Source: Stenotrophomonas maltophilia (GTDB taxonomy: Bacteria; Pseudomonadota; Gammaproteobacteria; Xanthomonadales; Xanthomonadaceae). Taken from it: DNA of 64,000 nucleotides. Made by a program: the position numbers and the translations under genes. Shown here one piece after another: positions 17,128 through 26,010 of the stretch. Below the pieces are notes generated by a model that did no database searches, was not told the DNA's origin, and saw only the letters and a program-made list of their open reading frames with translations. The stretch lies in the NCBI GenBank assembly GCA_002364755.1, contig DEZI01000034.1:14183-78182 (forward strand), read 5' to 3'. Numbering within the stretch: position 1 is the stretch's first letter; the number at the start of each line of letters is the position of its first letter.

Positions 17128-17814
17128 TCAGCTGGCCAGTGCCAGCTGGGGCACGCTTGCTTCCCGTGCCGTGAGCCCCGCCAGATGGTCGGCAAATCCT
17201 CCAACTGCACGACCAGTGAGCCGGGCGCTGGTGATCACCATGGGCGCCCCCGCCCAACAGATGGATGCACCTTGTGCATGCAGACGCTGCACCAGATCCA
17301 CGTCTTCGGAACAACGTTGCGCTGCAAAACCACCTGCAGCCAGGTAGGACCGCGTCGAAACACCCATATTGGCGCCGTGCACGCGACCGTGGCCGTCGCC
17401 CCAGCGTTCACCCCGTTGGAAGCAGCCGCGAAGCCACGCTCGCTGCGGAGCCAGCTCGCCCAGGTCCACCACACCGCAGAAGACATCGGTACCCGCATCA
17501 CGCTGCGCAACCAACCATTCGGCAGGCACCTGGCTGTCCGCATCGGTAGACGCCAACCAGCGCGCACCCCGGCCGATCAGCTCGCTCGCTGCAGCGGCGC
17601 GGGCCGCACCGACGCAACGCGCCTGCAGTTCCACGGTGACGACGCCAAGCGCACGGCAGACCGCGGCGCTGGCATCGTCACAAGCATCCAGCGCCACCAC
17701 AATGCATACCGCCTCGCCGCGCAGCGCCGGGTGGGCCGCCGCAAGGGCCAGCGAGCGCAGGCACGCGCCCAGGTTCTCGGCCTCGTTGTGCGCCGGCACC
17801 AGTACGCCAATCAT
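17128..17814 (-). CDS. family 2-like glycosyltransferase
   Basis: A 228-residue GT-A-fold transferase. It starts IGVLVPAHNEAENLGACLRSL, the nucleotide-sugar entry strand. The metal-binding DxD appears as STDADSQVP, and RVHGANMGVSTRSYLAAGGF...EDVDLVQRLH gives the acceptor loop and the ED base. The ATG overlaps the stop of the upstream methyltransferase gene by four bases. It is the last gene of a four-gene operon that should modify a sugar- or lipid-linked product. Donor and acceptor are unknown. Confidence 0.85.
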   Translation of the reverse strand: MIGVLVPAHNEAENLGACLRSLALAAAHPALRGEAVCIVVALDACDDASAAVCRALGVVTVELQARCVGAARAAAASELIGRGARWLASTDADSQVPAEWLVAQRDAGTDVFCGVVDLGELAPQRAWLRGCFQRGERWGDGHGRVHGANMGVSTRSYLAAGGFAAQRCSEDVDLVQRLHAQGASICWAGAPMVITSARLTGRAVGGFADHLAGLTAREASVPQLALAS

Positions 17815-18398
17815 CTCAGCCCTTCGTTGCTGGCCAGCGAGAGCGGCGTACGCGTCCAACCCTGCAGCACGAAATCGCTGTCGCGGTAGCAGAAGGCTTC
17901 CTGCAGCCCCTGGCCCAGCTGCTCGTGCACCAGCGCGCTGCGGCTGGCACGGCCGGGGAAAGACGGCAGCCAGTGGCATGCCACCAGCAGGCCATCGTCC
18001 CTCAACGCCGCATGCACGCCGGCGCGTAGTTCGACCAGCGCGTCCGGGCCCAGGTAGTAGCCCATTTCACTGCAGACGATCAGATCGAAGCGGCCCGCCG
18101 GCCACTGCTGCGGGTGCTGCGCGCAATGCACCTGCACATGCGGCAGATGGGCCAGGGTGCGCCGTGCGTGGAATACGGCGCGCGGACTGATGTCGGTCGC
18201 CAGCAGGCGCTCGCAGCGGCCGGCCAGTGCCTCGGTCAGCACGCCGTTGGAGCAGCCCAGTTCCCAGCCACGCTGGAAACCGGCGCGCGTCAGGCTCGCC
18301 ATCAACAGCGCGCGCTTGCGTTCTTCGTACCAGCGGCTGCGGTAGCCGAAGGGATCCTCGGTGGCATGCACTTCATCGAAGTACGGCTGGGCGCTCAT
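17811..18398 (-). CDS. SAM-dependent methyltransferase (NodS-like)
   Basis: A 195-residue class I methyltransferase. Motif I is WELGCSNGVLTEAL (about 45-58), LLATDISPRAV is motif II, and DLIVCSEMGYYL is the motif IV region. The closest family feeling is NodS, which N-methylates the deacetylated glucosamine of Nod factors. It overlaps both neighbours by four bases, so translation is coupled through the operon. The combination with a deacetylase suggests N-methylation of a freed amine. Confidence 0.85.
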   Translation of the reverse strand: MSAQPYFDEVHATEDPFGYRSRWYEERKRALLMASLTRAGFQRGWELGCSNGVLTEALAGRCERLLATDISPRAVFHARRTLAHLPHVQVHCAQHPQQWPAGRFDLIVCSEMGYYLGPDALVELRAGVHAALRDDGLLVACHWLPSFPGRASRSALVHEQLGQGLQEAFCYRDSDFVLQGWTRTPLSLASNEGLR

Positions 18399-19147
18399 GC
18401 GAAATAGACCTCATGGGTACGGTAGAAACGGCTGAGAATGTGTGCTGGCAGGATCGGCTCGGCCTGCAGCCGGGCGACGTCGCCGGTCTGCGTGCGGAAC
18501 CGGGCGATGGCCTGGCGCTTGCGTCCGGCCACGCCGGAAATATCAAGAAGGCGCGGCGCTTCCCACGCCATGTGCGCACAGTTCGGGTCCAGCCAGTGCC
18601 AGCCCCACACCGGATATTCCAGGCGCTTGCAGCCCACCGCGTGCGCCGCCCGCCATGCCGCACGCCCGGCGGCTTCATGGTCCGGGTGGCCGTCAAAGCG
18701 CCACGGTGCCAGCACCAGATCGTCGTCGCGCAGGGTCTGCCACAACCAGTCTTCCAGGCCGGCTTCATGGTCGCTCACACCGCCATCGGCAATGCCCAGG
18801 TGGACAATGGCGCTGGCTTCAATGGTCAGTTCGGCGAGCGCGTCGCGCAGCTCCTCGCGCCGCGCCTGCCGCAGCCGCTGCGGCGTCCACCAGTTCTCAC
18901 CGGGGTAACAGGCCTCGCCATCGGTTACCGCCACCACCGTCACCTCCAGGCCAAGCCCGGCGGCCGCACACATCAGGCCGCCGCAGGCCAGCACTTCGTC
19001 GTCGGGGTGCGGCGCCACCACCACGATGCGGCCCACACCGGCACACAGCTCGGCCAGTTCAGAGGCGGGCTGCTGCCACAGCCACGCGCAGCGGTCCCAC
19101 GCGTGCTCTTCCGAGCCGTGGCCGTGGATGAGGGCTACAGCGCCCAT
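18395..19147 (-). CDS. PIG-L family deacetylase
   Basis: A 250-residue zinc-dependent N-deacetylase. VVAPHPDDEVLACGG carries the metal-binding HPDD motif near residue 45, and HPDHEAAGRAAWRAAH provides the third histidine. Relatives deacetylate N-acetylglucosaminyl compounds. I chose the ATG at 19147, which overlaps the end of the acyl-CoA dehydrogenase-like gene by 13 bases; longer starts would lie deep inside that gene. Part of the four-gene operon. Confidence 0.85.
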   Translation of the reverse strand: MGAVALIHGHGSEEHAWDRCAWLWQQPASELAELCAGVGRIVVVAPHPDDEVLACGGLMCAAAGLGLEVTVVAVTDGEACYPGENWWTPQRLRQARREELRDALAELTIEASAIVHLGIADGGVSDHEAGLEDWLWQTLRDDDLVLAPWRFDGHPDHEAAGRAAWRAAHAVGCKRLEYPVWGWHWLDPNCAHMAWEAPRLLDISGVAGRKRQAIARFRTQTGDVARLQAEPILPAHILSRFYRTHEVYFA

Positions 19148-20073
19148 GGCATCACCTGCGTGGCGCATTGTTCGCCCAGCCAGGCCCAATCCTTGTCGCC
19201 ATGGCTCTGCCGCATGAAGACCGTCAGGTCGGCCCAGCGCCGGGCGTGTGCCTCTTCCATGCACATGGGCGCCGGGCCCATCGCACGGCCGGCCAGGTCC
19301 AGCACCTGCGTTGCGGCGCGCTCGACCACGCTGCGCACGCGCACCACCTGCACCCGGTGGGTCAGCTGCGGGGCCAGATCGATGGAGCGGGCCAGCTCAC
19401 GCAGCAGCGCCGCCGCCGGTGCCAGCGCCAGGTCGGCCTTGCCCAGCAGCCGCGCGCGCAGGCCTTCGCTGCAGTCATGCTGCATGCGCTCAGCGATGGC
19501 CGTGGCTGCACCAAACCAAACGGCCGCGATACCCGCACCGCCGTGCCAGAAGCCAGGTCGATCCAGATAGGCGTTCATCGGTCCGATGGCCTCCGCCTGT
19601 GCGTCATCAAAGCGCACCGTGGTGGAAGGCACCCGGCCCATGCCGGTGGCCGGCCAGGGATCCTCATCCAAGGCGTGCCACTGCGAGGTGTCCACGCGAT
19701 ACAGCTGCACGCCCTCGCTGCCGCGCACGGTCACCAGCGCCGCATCCACCAGATCGCTGCCCGAACACCATGGCTTGTCACCACGCAGCCGGCCCGCAGC
19801 ATCGGCGCGCAGCGTGCACGACGGGCCCTCAGCTGCCCAGACCGCCAGCAGCTGGTCCTCCGGCACGGGGGCGCCCAGCTCCTGCAGGATCGCCGTGGCG
19901 TCATAGTGGGCTTCCAGCACCTTGGCCAGGCACAGATCTTCATGGCCCATCGCGGCCAGCATCCGCCAGCGTTCCAGCGTATGCCCGTGGCCAGGCAAGG
20001 GAAGGTCCTGCAGCTGCAGCAGTCGCTGCCGGGCCAGGTTGGAAAGCGGGGGAGGCAGCACCGGAGCAAGCAT
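19135..20073 (-). CDS. acyl-CoA dehydrogenase-like protein
   Basis: A 312-residue protein, short for the family (about 380). The middle resembles the beta domain of acyl-CoA dehydrogenases (LRADAAGRLRGDKPWCSGSDLVDAALV), and the helical C-terminal part contains AYLDRPGFWHGGAGIAAVWFGAA and a final helix with RRWADLTVFMRQSHGDKDWAWLG. I cannot place a catalytic glutamate with certainty. It is the first gene of the operon with PIG-L deacetylase, methyltransferase and glycosyltransferase, and probably acts on an acyl group of the same product. Confidence 0.75.
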   Translation of the reverse strand: MLAPVLPPPLSNLARQRLLQLQDLPLPGHGHTLERWRMLAAMGHEDLCLAKVLEAHYDATAILQELGAPVPEDQLLAVWAAEGPSCTLRADAAGRLRGDKPWCSGSDLVDAALVTVRGSEGVQLYRVDTSQWHALDEDPWPATGMGRVPSTTVRFDDAQAEAIGPMNAYLDRPGFWHGGAGIAAVWFGAATAIAERMQHDCSEGLRARLLGKADLALAPAAALLRELARSIDLAPQLTHRVQVVRVRSVVERAATQVLDLAGRAMGPAPMCMEEAHARRWADLTVFMRQSHGDKDWAWLGEQCATQVMPWAL

Positions 20074-20251
20074 GTCGAGTCAACGGCAGGAGTATGGACT
20101 GCGAACGTATGCCTGCCGCAGTCACACGGCTGTCTTCCCGGTGTCGCGGGCGGATGAATTCCGGCGGGTCCCTCCTCACGCTCCAATGGTCGCACAGCCA
20201 GCAGGCGGCTCTCGCCGCCTGTACTGTTCAGCCGGTGCTCCTGCGTAGCGC

Positions 20252-21448
20252 CTACCGCAGGTCTGCGATCGGCATCTGGAACGTGAACAAGGTGCCAGCG
20301 CTTTCACTCGACTGCACGGCGAGCGTCCCGCCGTGGGACTTGGCAATTTCCGAGGCGATGTAGATGCCCAGGCCAAGCCCAGGCCTGGGACGATCACCCT
20401 CCTCGCGCGAGAACGGACTGAAAATAGCCCCCAGCCGGTCCGAAGGGATGCACCCTGCGTTGTGCACACCCAGGATAAGCCGATTGGATTCGGCGTGAAC
20501 GCTCAGCGTGACGGGCGCCGAACGCTCACCATGCTGGGCGGCGTTGGTCAGCAGGTTGGCCAGCAGTTGCGAAAGCCTGCCGGGGTCGCACACCACGCTG
20601 CCTTCAATTCGCATCTGAACGCTGATGTCCCGGCGTCCCGTTGCGATCGCCACCTCTTGCGCGACCCGCTCCAGGTCAGCCTGCAATGTATGGGTTTCCC
20701 GCAGCGAGATCGGAATGCCGCCACCCAATCGGCCCCTGGCGAAATCGAGCACATCGTTGATGAGCCCATCCATCCGGGTTACACCGGATGCGATGTGCGC
20801 GAGCATCTGCTGCTGACGCTCGGACCCGGCGTCCATCTCCAGCGCATCGGCGGCCATGCTGATGGCCTGCAGCGGGCTGCGAAGGTCATGGCCAAGCACT
20901 GCAATGAACTGATCGCGCAGGTCGGCAACCCGCTGCGCATCCAGGAGCGCGCTCTCTGCTTCCAGCACGCGCTCTTCCGTGTCGAGATAGTTCCCGACCA
21001 GGTCGGCCAGCAGCTCCATGGATCGCCGCACGTGGGCTTCATCGAAGTTGCCCGGCGTCGAATCAATGGCGCAGAGCGTGCCGAAGAAGCGGCCATCCGG
21101 CCGATGGATGGGAACGGACGCGTAGCTCTGAAGCCCGTAGATGCGGGGCGTGTGATGCTTGGAATACACCGGGTGCGCGCTGGCGTGTGCGAACACCACC
21201 GAGGTCGGCGCCTGCCTGATCTCGTCGCAGATGGTGGTTTCGAGCACCAGCTGCCCGCCTGGAACCAGCCCGAAGCCCAGCGTGTCCAGCGTGGCGCAGG
21301 CCGTCCAGGTGGTCTCTGTCACGCGGGCAATCGCGGCGAACCGCGAGCCGGTGATGTGGGCCACGGTTTCAAGGATCCGCGGTACGGCCTCGATGCGGCT
21401 GATCTCAGCGATGTCGTTCAGCAGATCGGGATCAGTCAGGGTGTGCAT
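20252..21448 (-). CDS. GAF-domain sensor histidine kinase
   Basis: A 398-residue soluble kinase. A GAF domain occupies residues about 20-155 (SYASVPIHRPDGRFFGTLCAID). The HisKA helix then carries His187 in LGHDLRSPLQ. The ATPase domain shows the N box LLANLLTNAAQHG and the G2 motif GLGLGIYIA. No membrane segment or response regulator is attached, and none lies next to it. GAF sequences of this type occur in kinases with a two-component partner elsewhere. The C terminus is complete. Confidence 0.9.
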   Translation of the reverse strand: MHTLTDPDLLNDIAEISRIEAVPRILETVAHITGSRFAAIARVTETTWTACATLDTLGFGLVPGGQLVLETTICDEIRQAPTSVVFAHASAHPVYSKHHTPRIYGLQSYASVPIHRPDGRFFGTLCAIDSTPGNFDEAHVRRSMELLADLVGNYLDTEERVLEAESALLDAQRVADLRDQFIAVLGHDLRSPLQAISMAADALEMDAGSERQQQMLAHIASGVTRMDGLINDVLDFARGRLGGGIPISLRETHTLQADLERVAQEVAIATGRRDISVQMRIEGSVVCDPGRLSQLLANLLTNAAQHGERSAPVTLSVHAESNRLILGVHNAGCIPSDRLGAIFSPFSREEGDRPRPGLGLGIYIASEIAKSHGGTLAVQSSESAGTLFTFQMPIADLR

Positions 21449-21675
21449 GCGTTGGCAGCCGGGCGCGGTGGCGCATCATCCCATGAAAGCGGCCCGGCCC
21501 GTTTCCGGCCAGATGCAGGCCCGCAGGCTGGCCCGTTGGATCCAACGTGAAGCTGGCCCCAGGCCGGGTGGTGCCCGCAGGCCAGTACACCGTTGAACTG
21601 GCTGATTCGGCCACGGCGGTCGTGCAGCAGGCCACGGTCACGCTGAAACCATCCCTGTTAAGTGATGCGGTGAAA
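21449..21675. other. short gene-free stretch with a small orphan coding remnant
   Basis: Plus-strand bases 21541-21660 read NVKLAPGRVVPAGQYTVELAD and continue for about 15 more protein-like residues, but there is no start or ribosome site and stops lie close upstream in this frame. It looks like the last 40 codons of a lost gene whose remainder has been deleted. I cannot name it. Confidence 0.4.
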
Positions 21676-21701
21676 CAGAGGGGCGCAGACGCGCCCCTCT
21701 G
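21676..21701. terminator. bidirectional terminator hairpin
   Basis: CAGAGGGGCGC and GCGCCCCTCTG form a perfect 11-bp stem with a four-base loop. It lies between the orphan plus-strand remnant and the leftward glycosidase remnant, so it probably survives from the ancestral convergent gene pair. Confidence 0.6.
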
Positions 21702-21706
21702 CACCA

Positions 21707-21907
21707 TCAGGCCAGCACGAACCGCGCCGGCGTACCGCCCGTGCACGACGGTGCAATCCACACATCAAACGTCCCCGGTTCGGCACGACGCACGCCGTCC
21801 ACCCCGGTGAACGCCAGCATGGCCTCCTCCAGCAGGAAGACCACCTCCACCGTCTCGCCCGGCGCGATCGCAATCTTGTCGAAGCCCTTCAGCTCGCGCA
21901 ACGGCCG
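21707..21907 (-). pseudogene. C-terminal remnant of a GH3 beta-glucosidase
   Basis: The last 66 codons of this frame encode RPLRELKGFDKIAIAPGE, then a beta-rich stretch, then DVWIAPSCTGGTPARFVLA. This is the fibronectin-III-like C-terminal domain of family 3 glycoside hydrolases. Upstream of about 21907 the translation stops resembling the family and there is no catalytic domain. The rest of the gene has been lost, probably in the event that placed the EAL gene nearby. Confidence 0.72.
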
Positions 21908-22128
21908 GTGCTTTGCGCGGGAAGTCCGCTCTGGTTCTGGTGCTGACGTGTTCAGCCCACGACGGCTTTCGGCCACAAGCGGCATACATACACGGTTTGC
22001 AGCAAATCGAACCACCGCATCGTCGAATGATTTCCGCATTCGGCAGGCCGGCGTGGTTGGCCTCGACTGTGTTGCAGGCAGGACGCAATTCCACGGCAGC
22101 TGCTGAGGCGTTCCCGCGCACCCAGGGC

Positions 22129-23673
22129 CTACCCCGCGTGGATGGTTGCCAGCGCGTCTCTGCTTGAAAGAGGGCGGCCATAATGCCATCCCTGGCCAAT
22201 GGCTTCTGGAGCGATCCGGCAGAGCTGCAGATGCTGTTCCTCCGTTTCAACGCCTTCTGCAATGACATCCAACCCCAACTCAAGCGCAATGCGATACATC
22301 CCCGGCAAGACCGGCCGCAGGGGCGAGTCCTCGTTGATGGCCGCCACGAACATGCGATCAATCTTGATTCCTCTGAACGGCGACTGCGCCAGGTGGGAGA
22401 AATTCGCACTGCCTGTCCCGAAGTCGTCAATCAGGAACCGGTACCCCAGAACCGAGAGGGCCTGCATGTTTCTCTTGGCAGCTGCAGACACAAGCTCTTC
22501 CCGCTCGGTGATCTCGATGCGGATCTGCTCGGGCAATACGCCAAAATCCCCGGCAATGCTGCTGATGTAGCGCACGATGCACTCCTGCGCCATATCCACG
22601 GGCTCGGCATTGATGCTCACGTAGAGGTTTTCATGCTTCCGCAGCGCGGGGGCGAGGTCATTCATGGCGCGGGCCAGCACGTATCGAAAAAGATCCGGAC
22701 TCAGGCCGAGCTGGTGCGCAATGGGCACGAACACCGCCGGCGGGATCTCATCGTCTCCCGGTGGGCGCCAGCGGCTCAGCGCTTCAAATCCTACAAGCCC
22801 ATGGGTGCCGATACGGCGAAGAGGCTGGTAAGCCAGCTCGATCTCGCTTCGTTTGAGTGCAAGCACCAAGCGCTGCTGGATGGTCTGCCGGGCCGTGATC
22901 TGGTGCTTGATGAGCAAGAACGCCAGCAGCAGCCCCACCGAGGCACCGGCGGCCAGAATAGTGGTGAGCAGGGCCGAGGGCAGTTCGGAGACCATGTGCC
23001 TGGGGCTGGTGACAAACGCGCAGACGTCAGCTACACGGCTGCAATGCTGGGCTTGGACGAGAGAGGGATTACTGTCGCGATTTGTCGGTGAAAGGGTTCG
23101 GAACGCAAACGATCGGTCTTTGGTTTCGATGCTGATGAAACTCCTGCGTGCAGGGTCCAGACTCTCGAACGCAGAAGGAGATGAGACGGTAAACGTGTTG
23201 CCTTGGGCGATCAGATTTGAGCCGCCATAGGGAGAGCCAACGAGATCCGATGCGGGCCAAAGCCGGATGGTTCCGCTGGAGAAGCGTGGCGCCGGAAGGG
23301 TGTAAGGGCGCGAGCGCCCCCAAAGGGCGCTACAGACAAGGCGTCCGTCCCGGATGCGGCCGATGTCGCTCATGTAGCTGGAGCGGAATGCGATCTCTTT
23401 CAGCGAATCAACGTCGGCCGCCGAGCAGAGGGGCTGCCCGATGCGGGACGCTTGTTCGGCGGCGATGCGCCTTGCCAGAGAGATAGCCTCCGAGCGCGCC
23501 ACCGCGGCTTCGGCCACGGTCTCTGCGCCTTCCCTGTCGCGCACGTAGAGAATGGCTTGGGCGACGGCGAGCATCGCCAGAAGGCACACCGTCGTGGCCC
23601 CTACGACGGTCAAGACGTAGCGAACCCGATCCTTTCCAACGATCAAAGCAACCCCCGATCTGAGACGCGCCAT
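22129..23673 (-). CDS. CSS-motif EAL-domain c-di-GMP phosphodiesterase
   Basis: A 514-residue inner-membrane protein. One helix lies at about 20-43, a periplasmic CSS-type domain with the VCSALWG segment follows, then a second helix at about 240-262 and a cytoplasmic EAL domain. Catalytic residues are intact: FEALSRW, the Asn in SINAE, EITERE, IDDFGTG, the Lys in IKIDRMF, and AEGVET. Relatives such as PdeC sense periplasmic redox state through the CSS cysteines and lower c-di-GMP. The final loop reads GQGWHYGRPL instead of the usual QGYLFG, a mild deviation. Confidence 0.9.
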   Translation of the reverse strand: MARLRSGVALIVGKDRVRYVLTVVGATTVCLLAMLAVAQAILYVRDREGAETVAEAAVARSEAISLARRIAAEQASRIGQPLCSAADVDSLKEIAFRSSYMSDIGRIRDGRLVCSALWGRSRPYTLPAPRFSSGTIRLWPASDLVGSPYGGSNLIAQGNTFTVSSPSAFESLDPARRSFISIETKDRSFAFRTLSPTNRDSNPSLVQAQHCSRVADVCAFVTSPRHMVSELPSALLTTILAAGASVGLLLAFLLIKHQITARQTIQQRLVLALKRSEIELAYQPLRRIGTHGLVGFEALSRWRPPGDDEIPPAVFVPIAHQLGLSPDLFRYVLARAMNDLAPALRKHENLYVSINAEPVDMAQECIVRYISSIAGDFGVLPEQIRIEITEREELVSAAAKRNMQALSVLGYRFLIDDFGTGSANFSHLAQSPFRGIKIDRMFVAAINEDSPLRPVLPGMYRIALELGLDVIAEGVETEEQHLQLCRIAPEAIGQGWHYGRPLSSRDALATIHAG

Positions 23674-24144
23674 CGCTTCGCTGGGCTTCCCGCCTCATTT
23701 ACCTTGTAGAAGGAATATCGGCAAGTCGTGCATGAACTCCAGCCCCAATTTCGCAGGCTTTCCGGCCCTGGTCGAGCAAGCACGCATCTGCACCTGAACT
23801 GTACAGCCACAGGACGCGAGGCACTCCAGCTTTATGGATGTCTGGGCCGCCCCCGTCCGTAGATCGCCCCTATTACGCGACCATCCGGTGTTGATGACGC
23901 TTGGCATCTGCCAGGCGCGCGACGTCAGGCTCGCCCTGCCCTTCGGACCACCCGTGCGCTTGTGCCTGCCGCAGATCCAGCGAGGACGCTGTCCATTCCA
24001 CGGAAGCGCTCTGCGCTCAGGACCCGCCTCGCCTGTATGGGGGGCCAACCGTCAAGGCTTCCACCGCCCGGAAGCGTGACTTAAGGCACTGTGGCTTGAC
24101 TACACATGTAGTCATCGTGGAGCCCTCGACACAGGGAGGTGCTC
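23674..24144. other. 471-bp stretch without a recognisable gene
   Basis: I see no reading frame with convincing protein character. The right end contains the palindromic operator at 24097-24114 and the promoter of the serine hydrolase. The left end should hold the promoter of the leftward EAL gene. Confidence 0.5.
24097..24114 (+). promoter_or_regulatory. BlaI/MecI/CopY-like operator upstream of serine hydrolase
   Basis: TGACTAC-ACAT-GTAGTCA is a perfect 7-bp inverted repeat whose centre is TACA-CA-TGTA. TACANNTGTA is the known core recognised by BlaI/MecI and CopY winged-helix repressors. It lies 30 bases before the ATG, overlaps a TTGACT that could be a -35 box, and precedes a protein with the beta-lactamase SxxK fold. 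No blaI or blaR gene is in the window. Confidence 0.6.
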
Positions 24145-25359
24145 ATGGCAAAGAAATGGACTGTGCTGGTGATGTCGCTGCTGCTGTGCTGCGCGGGGCC
24201 GGTACTGGCCCACACCGCCGATGCGCTGGCTGCCATCGAGCACCACGCCAGCGCGGCGCATTCCGATGCCGTGCTTGTGCAACGGGACGGCCAGCTGCTT
24301 CTACAGGGCGGCGCCAGCGGCGTCCGTGAACCTATCCACCTGATGTCGGCAACGAAGTCGGTACTGGCCTTGGCCATCGGCCTGCTCCTCGATGACGGCC
24401 GCCTCGCTTCCATCGACACACCCGTCAGCGCGATCTATCCCGAGTGGCGCCAGGGCAGGAAGCGCGACATCACCGTCCGCATGCTGCTGGACCACACGTC
24501 CGGCCTGCAGAACGTGCCCAACGCAGGCGCAGAACTGGAAGGTGCGCCGGACCTGGTGAAACTTGCGCTGGCCGCCGAACTCACCGCCGACCCGGGCACC
24601 ACCTTCGCCTATAACAACAAAGCCACGAACCTGCTGTCCGGCATCATCCAGCAGCTGTCCGGCAGGGCTGTGGATGAGTATCTCAACGACGCGCTGTTCA
24701 AGCCGCTGGGCATCACCAGCCACACCTGGATGAAGGATGAGAGCGGAACACCGTTGGGCATGGCGGGCCTTTCGCTGTCGGCCACGGATCTGGCTGCCAT
24801 CGGCCAGCTCATGCTCGATGGTGGAATGGCGCCAAGCGGGCGGCGCTTGATGAGCGAACGCTCGGTGTCACTGCTTACCGCAGAAAGTGCGCGCTCGCCG
24901 GATGTAGGTCTGCTGTGGTGGCGCATTCCGCAATGGGAGCGGTATCGCCTGGCAGAACAGGCACCCAGCCGCCTGGCAGAGCGCGGTGTCCGGGGCGATG
25001 TCAGCAAGGCCCTGCTGTCGGCGGCGGGCCGCACGTTCGACAGCAAAGCCGAACTGTTTGCCTTCCTCGCCGAACAACTGGGCCCGCACTGGCCCCAGCA
25101 GTACGGTGAACAGATCACCGGCCGCGGTCTGAAGCTGGCGGATCTGTTCGATGTGCAGCGCGGGCCCATTGCTGCGTACGCTGCCAACGGCTATCTCGGC
25201 CAGCATCTGGTCATCGTGCCGGAGCAGCGGCTGGTGGCTGTCAGGCTCATCCATCGGCGCGACGACCACGTCGCACCGCTGGATGACTACGCAACATTTC
25301 CTGCCGATGTGCTGCGCCTGGCCGAAACGCTCGTTCCCGCTGCAGCGGGTGGCCGATGA
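24145..25359 (+). CDS. exported beta-lactamase-fold serine hydrolase
   Basis: A 404-residue protein with a signal peptide of about 22 residues (SLLLCCAGPVLA). The class C/penicillin-binding-protein motifs are Ser68-Ala-Thr-Lys71 and Tyr156-Asn-Asn158, so the active-site serine is intact. Substrates in this family range from beta-lactams to D-amino acid peptides and esters, and cannot be told here. The ATG at 24145 is chosen because GGAGG lies six bases upstream; the GTG two codons earlier would overlap the ribosome site. The palindrome just upstream suggests repressor control. Confidence 0.87.
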   Translation: MAKKWTVLVMSLLLCCAGPVLAHTADALAAIEHHASAAHSDAVLVQRDGQLLLQGGASGVREPIHLMSATKSVLALAIGLLLDDGRLASIDTPVSAIYPEWRQGRKRDITVRMLLDHTSGLQNVPNAGAELEGAPDLVKLALAAELTADPGTTFAYNNKATNLLSGIIQQLSGRAVDEYLNDALFKPLGITSHTWMKDESGTPLGMAGLSLSATDLAAIGQLMLDGGMAPSGRRLMSERSVSLLTAESARSPDVGLLWWRIPQWERYRLAEQAPSRLAERGVRGDVSKALLSAAGRTFDSKAELFAFLAEQLGPHWPQQYGEQITGRGLKLADLFDVQRGPIAAYAANGYLGQHLVIVPEQRLVAVRLIHRRDDHVAPLDDYATFPADVLRLAETLVPAAAGGR

Positions 25360-25453
25360 TGCGGCCTGCAGGTAGTGTCAATCAACCATCGATCCAGCGC
25401 CGTCACGTGCAGACTCCGGAAGCAACATTGTCGATTACCCTGAAGGTTCAGCC

Positions 25454-25915
25454 ATGACCAGTACGACGCGTCTCATCGGCGTTGACCACGTCGGGTTTAC
25501 GGTGTCCTCTCTGGACCAATCCATCCACTTCTGGACCGAAGCGCTGGGGTTCGAGCTTCAACGGCAATCGGAGATGGGAGGCGATTTCCTGTATCAGGTG
25601 ACAGGCGTTGAGGATCCGAACGTGCGTACGGCAATCGTCCTGGCACCGGGTGGGTTCATGGTTGAGTTGCTGCAGTATTCTGGAGGTCGCCAGCATGGAG
25701 CCGCGCCGGAGAGTGCCGGTGCGATCGGCGCTGCACACCTGGCTTTGACCGTGGAGGACATTCACGCGGCCATTGCCCGTGTAGAGCGCGCGGGGTGGAG
25801 GGTGAAGGGCAGTCCACAGCCCATTCCGGGCGGTCCACGCAAGGGGACACTGGCGGCCTACGTTTCCGGCCCCGATCACATCACCATCGAGTTCATGCAG
25901 CCACCTGGTAAATGA
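25454..25915 (+). CDS. VOC-family (glyoxalase-like) metalloprotein
   Basis: A 153-residue protein with the two beta-alpha-beta-beta-beta modules of the vicinal oxygen chelate fold: GVDHVGFTVSSLDQSIHFWTEALGF and later AAHLALTVEDIHAAIARVERAGW. Metal ligands are likely His11, Glu at FMVELLQY, His in AAHLAL and Glu in ITIEFMQ. It may be a lyase, a dioxygenase or a resistance protein. It is convergent with the MFS gene. Confidence 0.85.
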   Translation: MTSTTRLIGVDHVGFTVSSLDQSIHFWTEALGFELQRQSEMGGDFLYQVTGVEDPNVRTAIVLAPGGFMVELLQYSGGRQHGAAPESAGAIGAAHLALTVEDIHAAIARVERAGWRVKGSPQPIPGGPRKGTLAAYVSGPDHITIEFMQPPGK

Positions 25916-26010
25916 GGGACCTGCACGGAGATGAAGGCTGCAGACGTCCACGCTTCCTGCCGCAGCGTTACGGCGCTGCCTTGTCGGAACAGCAGGTTGG
26001 CCCACGTGTC

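Noticed and set aside
18227..20363. Long plus-strand open frames opposite the four-gene glycosyl/deacetylase operon.
   Set aside because: High GC makes long antisense frames common. The minus-strand frames have clear domains, chained overlaps and natural composition.
23695..24048. A 117-codon minus-strand frame in the gap before the serine hydrolase.
   Set aside because: No ribosome site, no hydrophobic core, and it overlaps the region needed for the EAL gene promoter.
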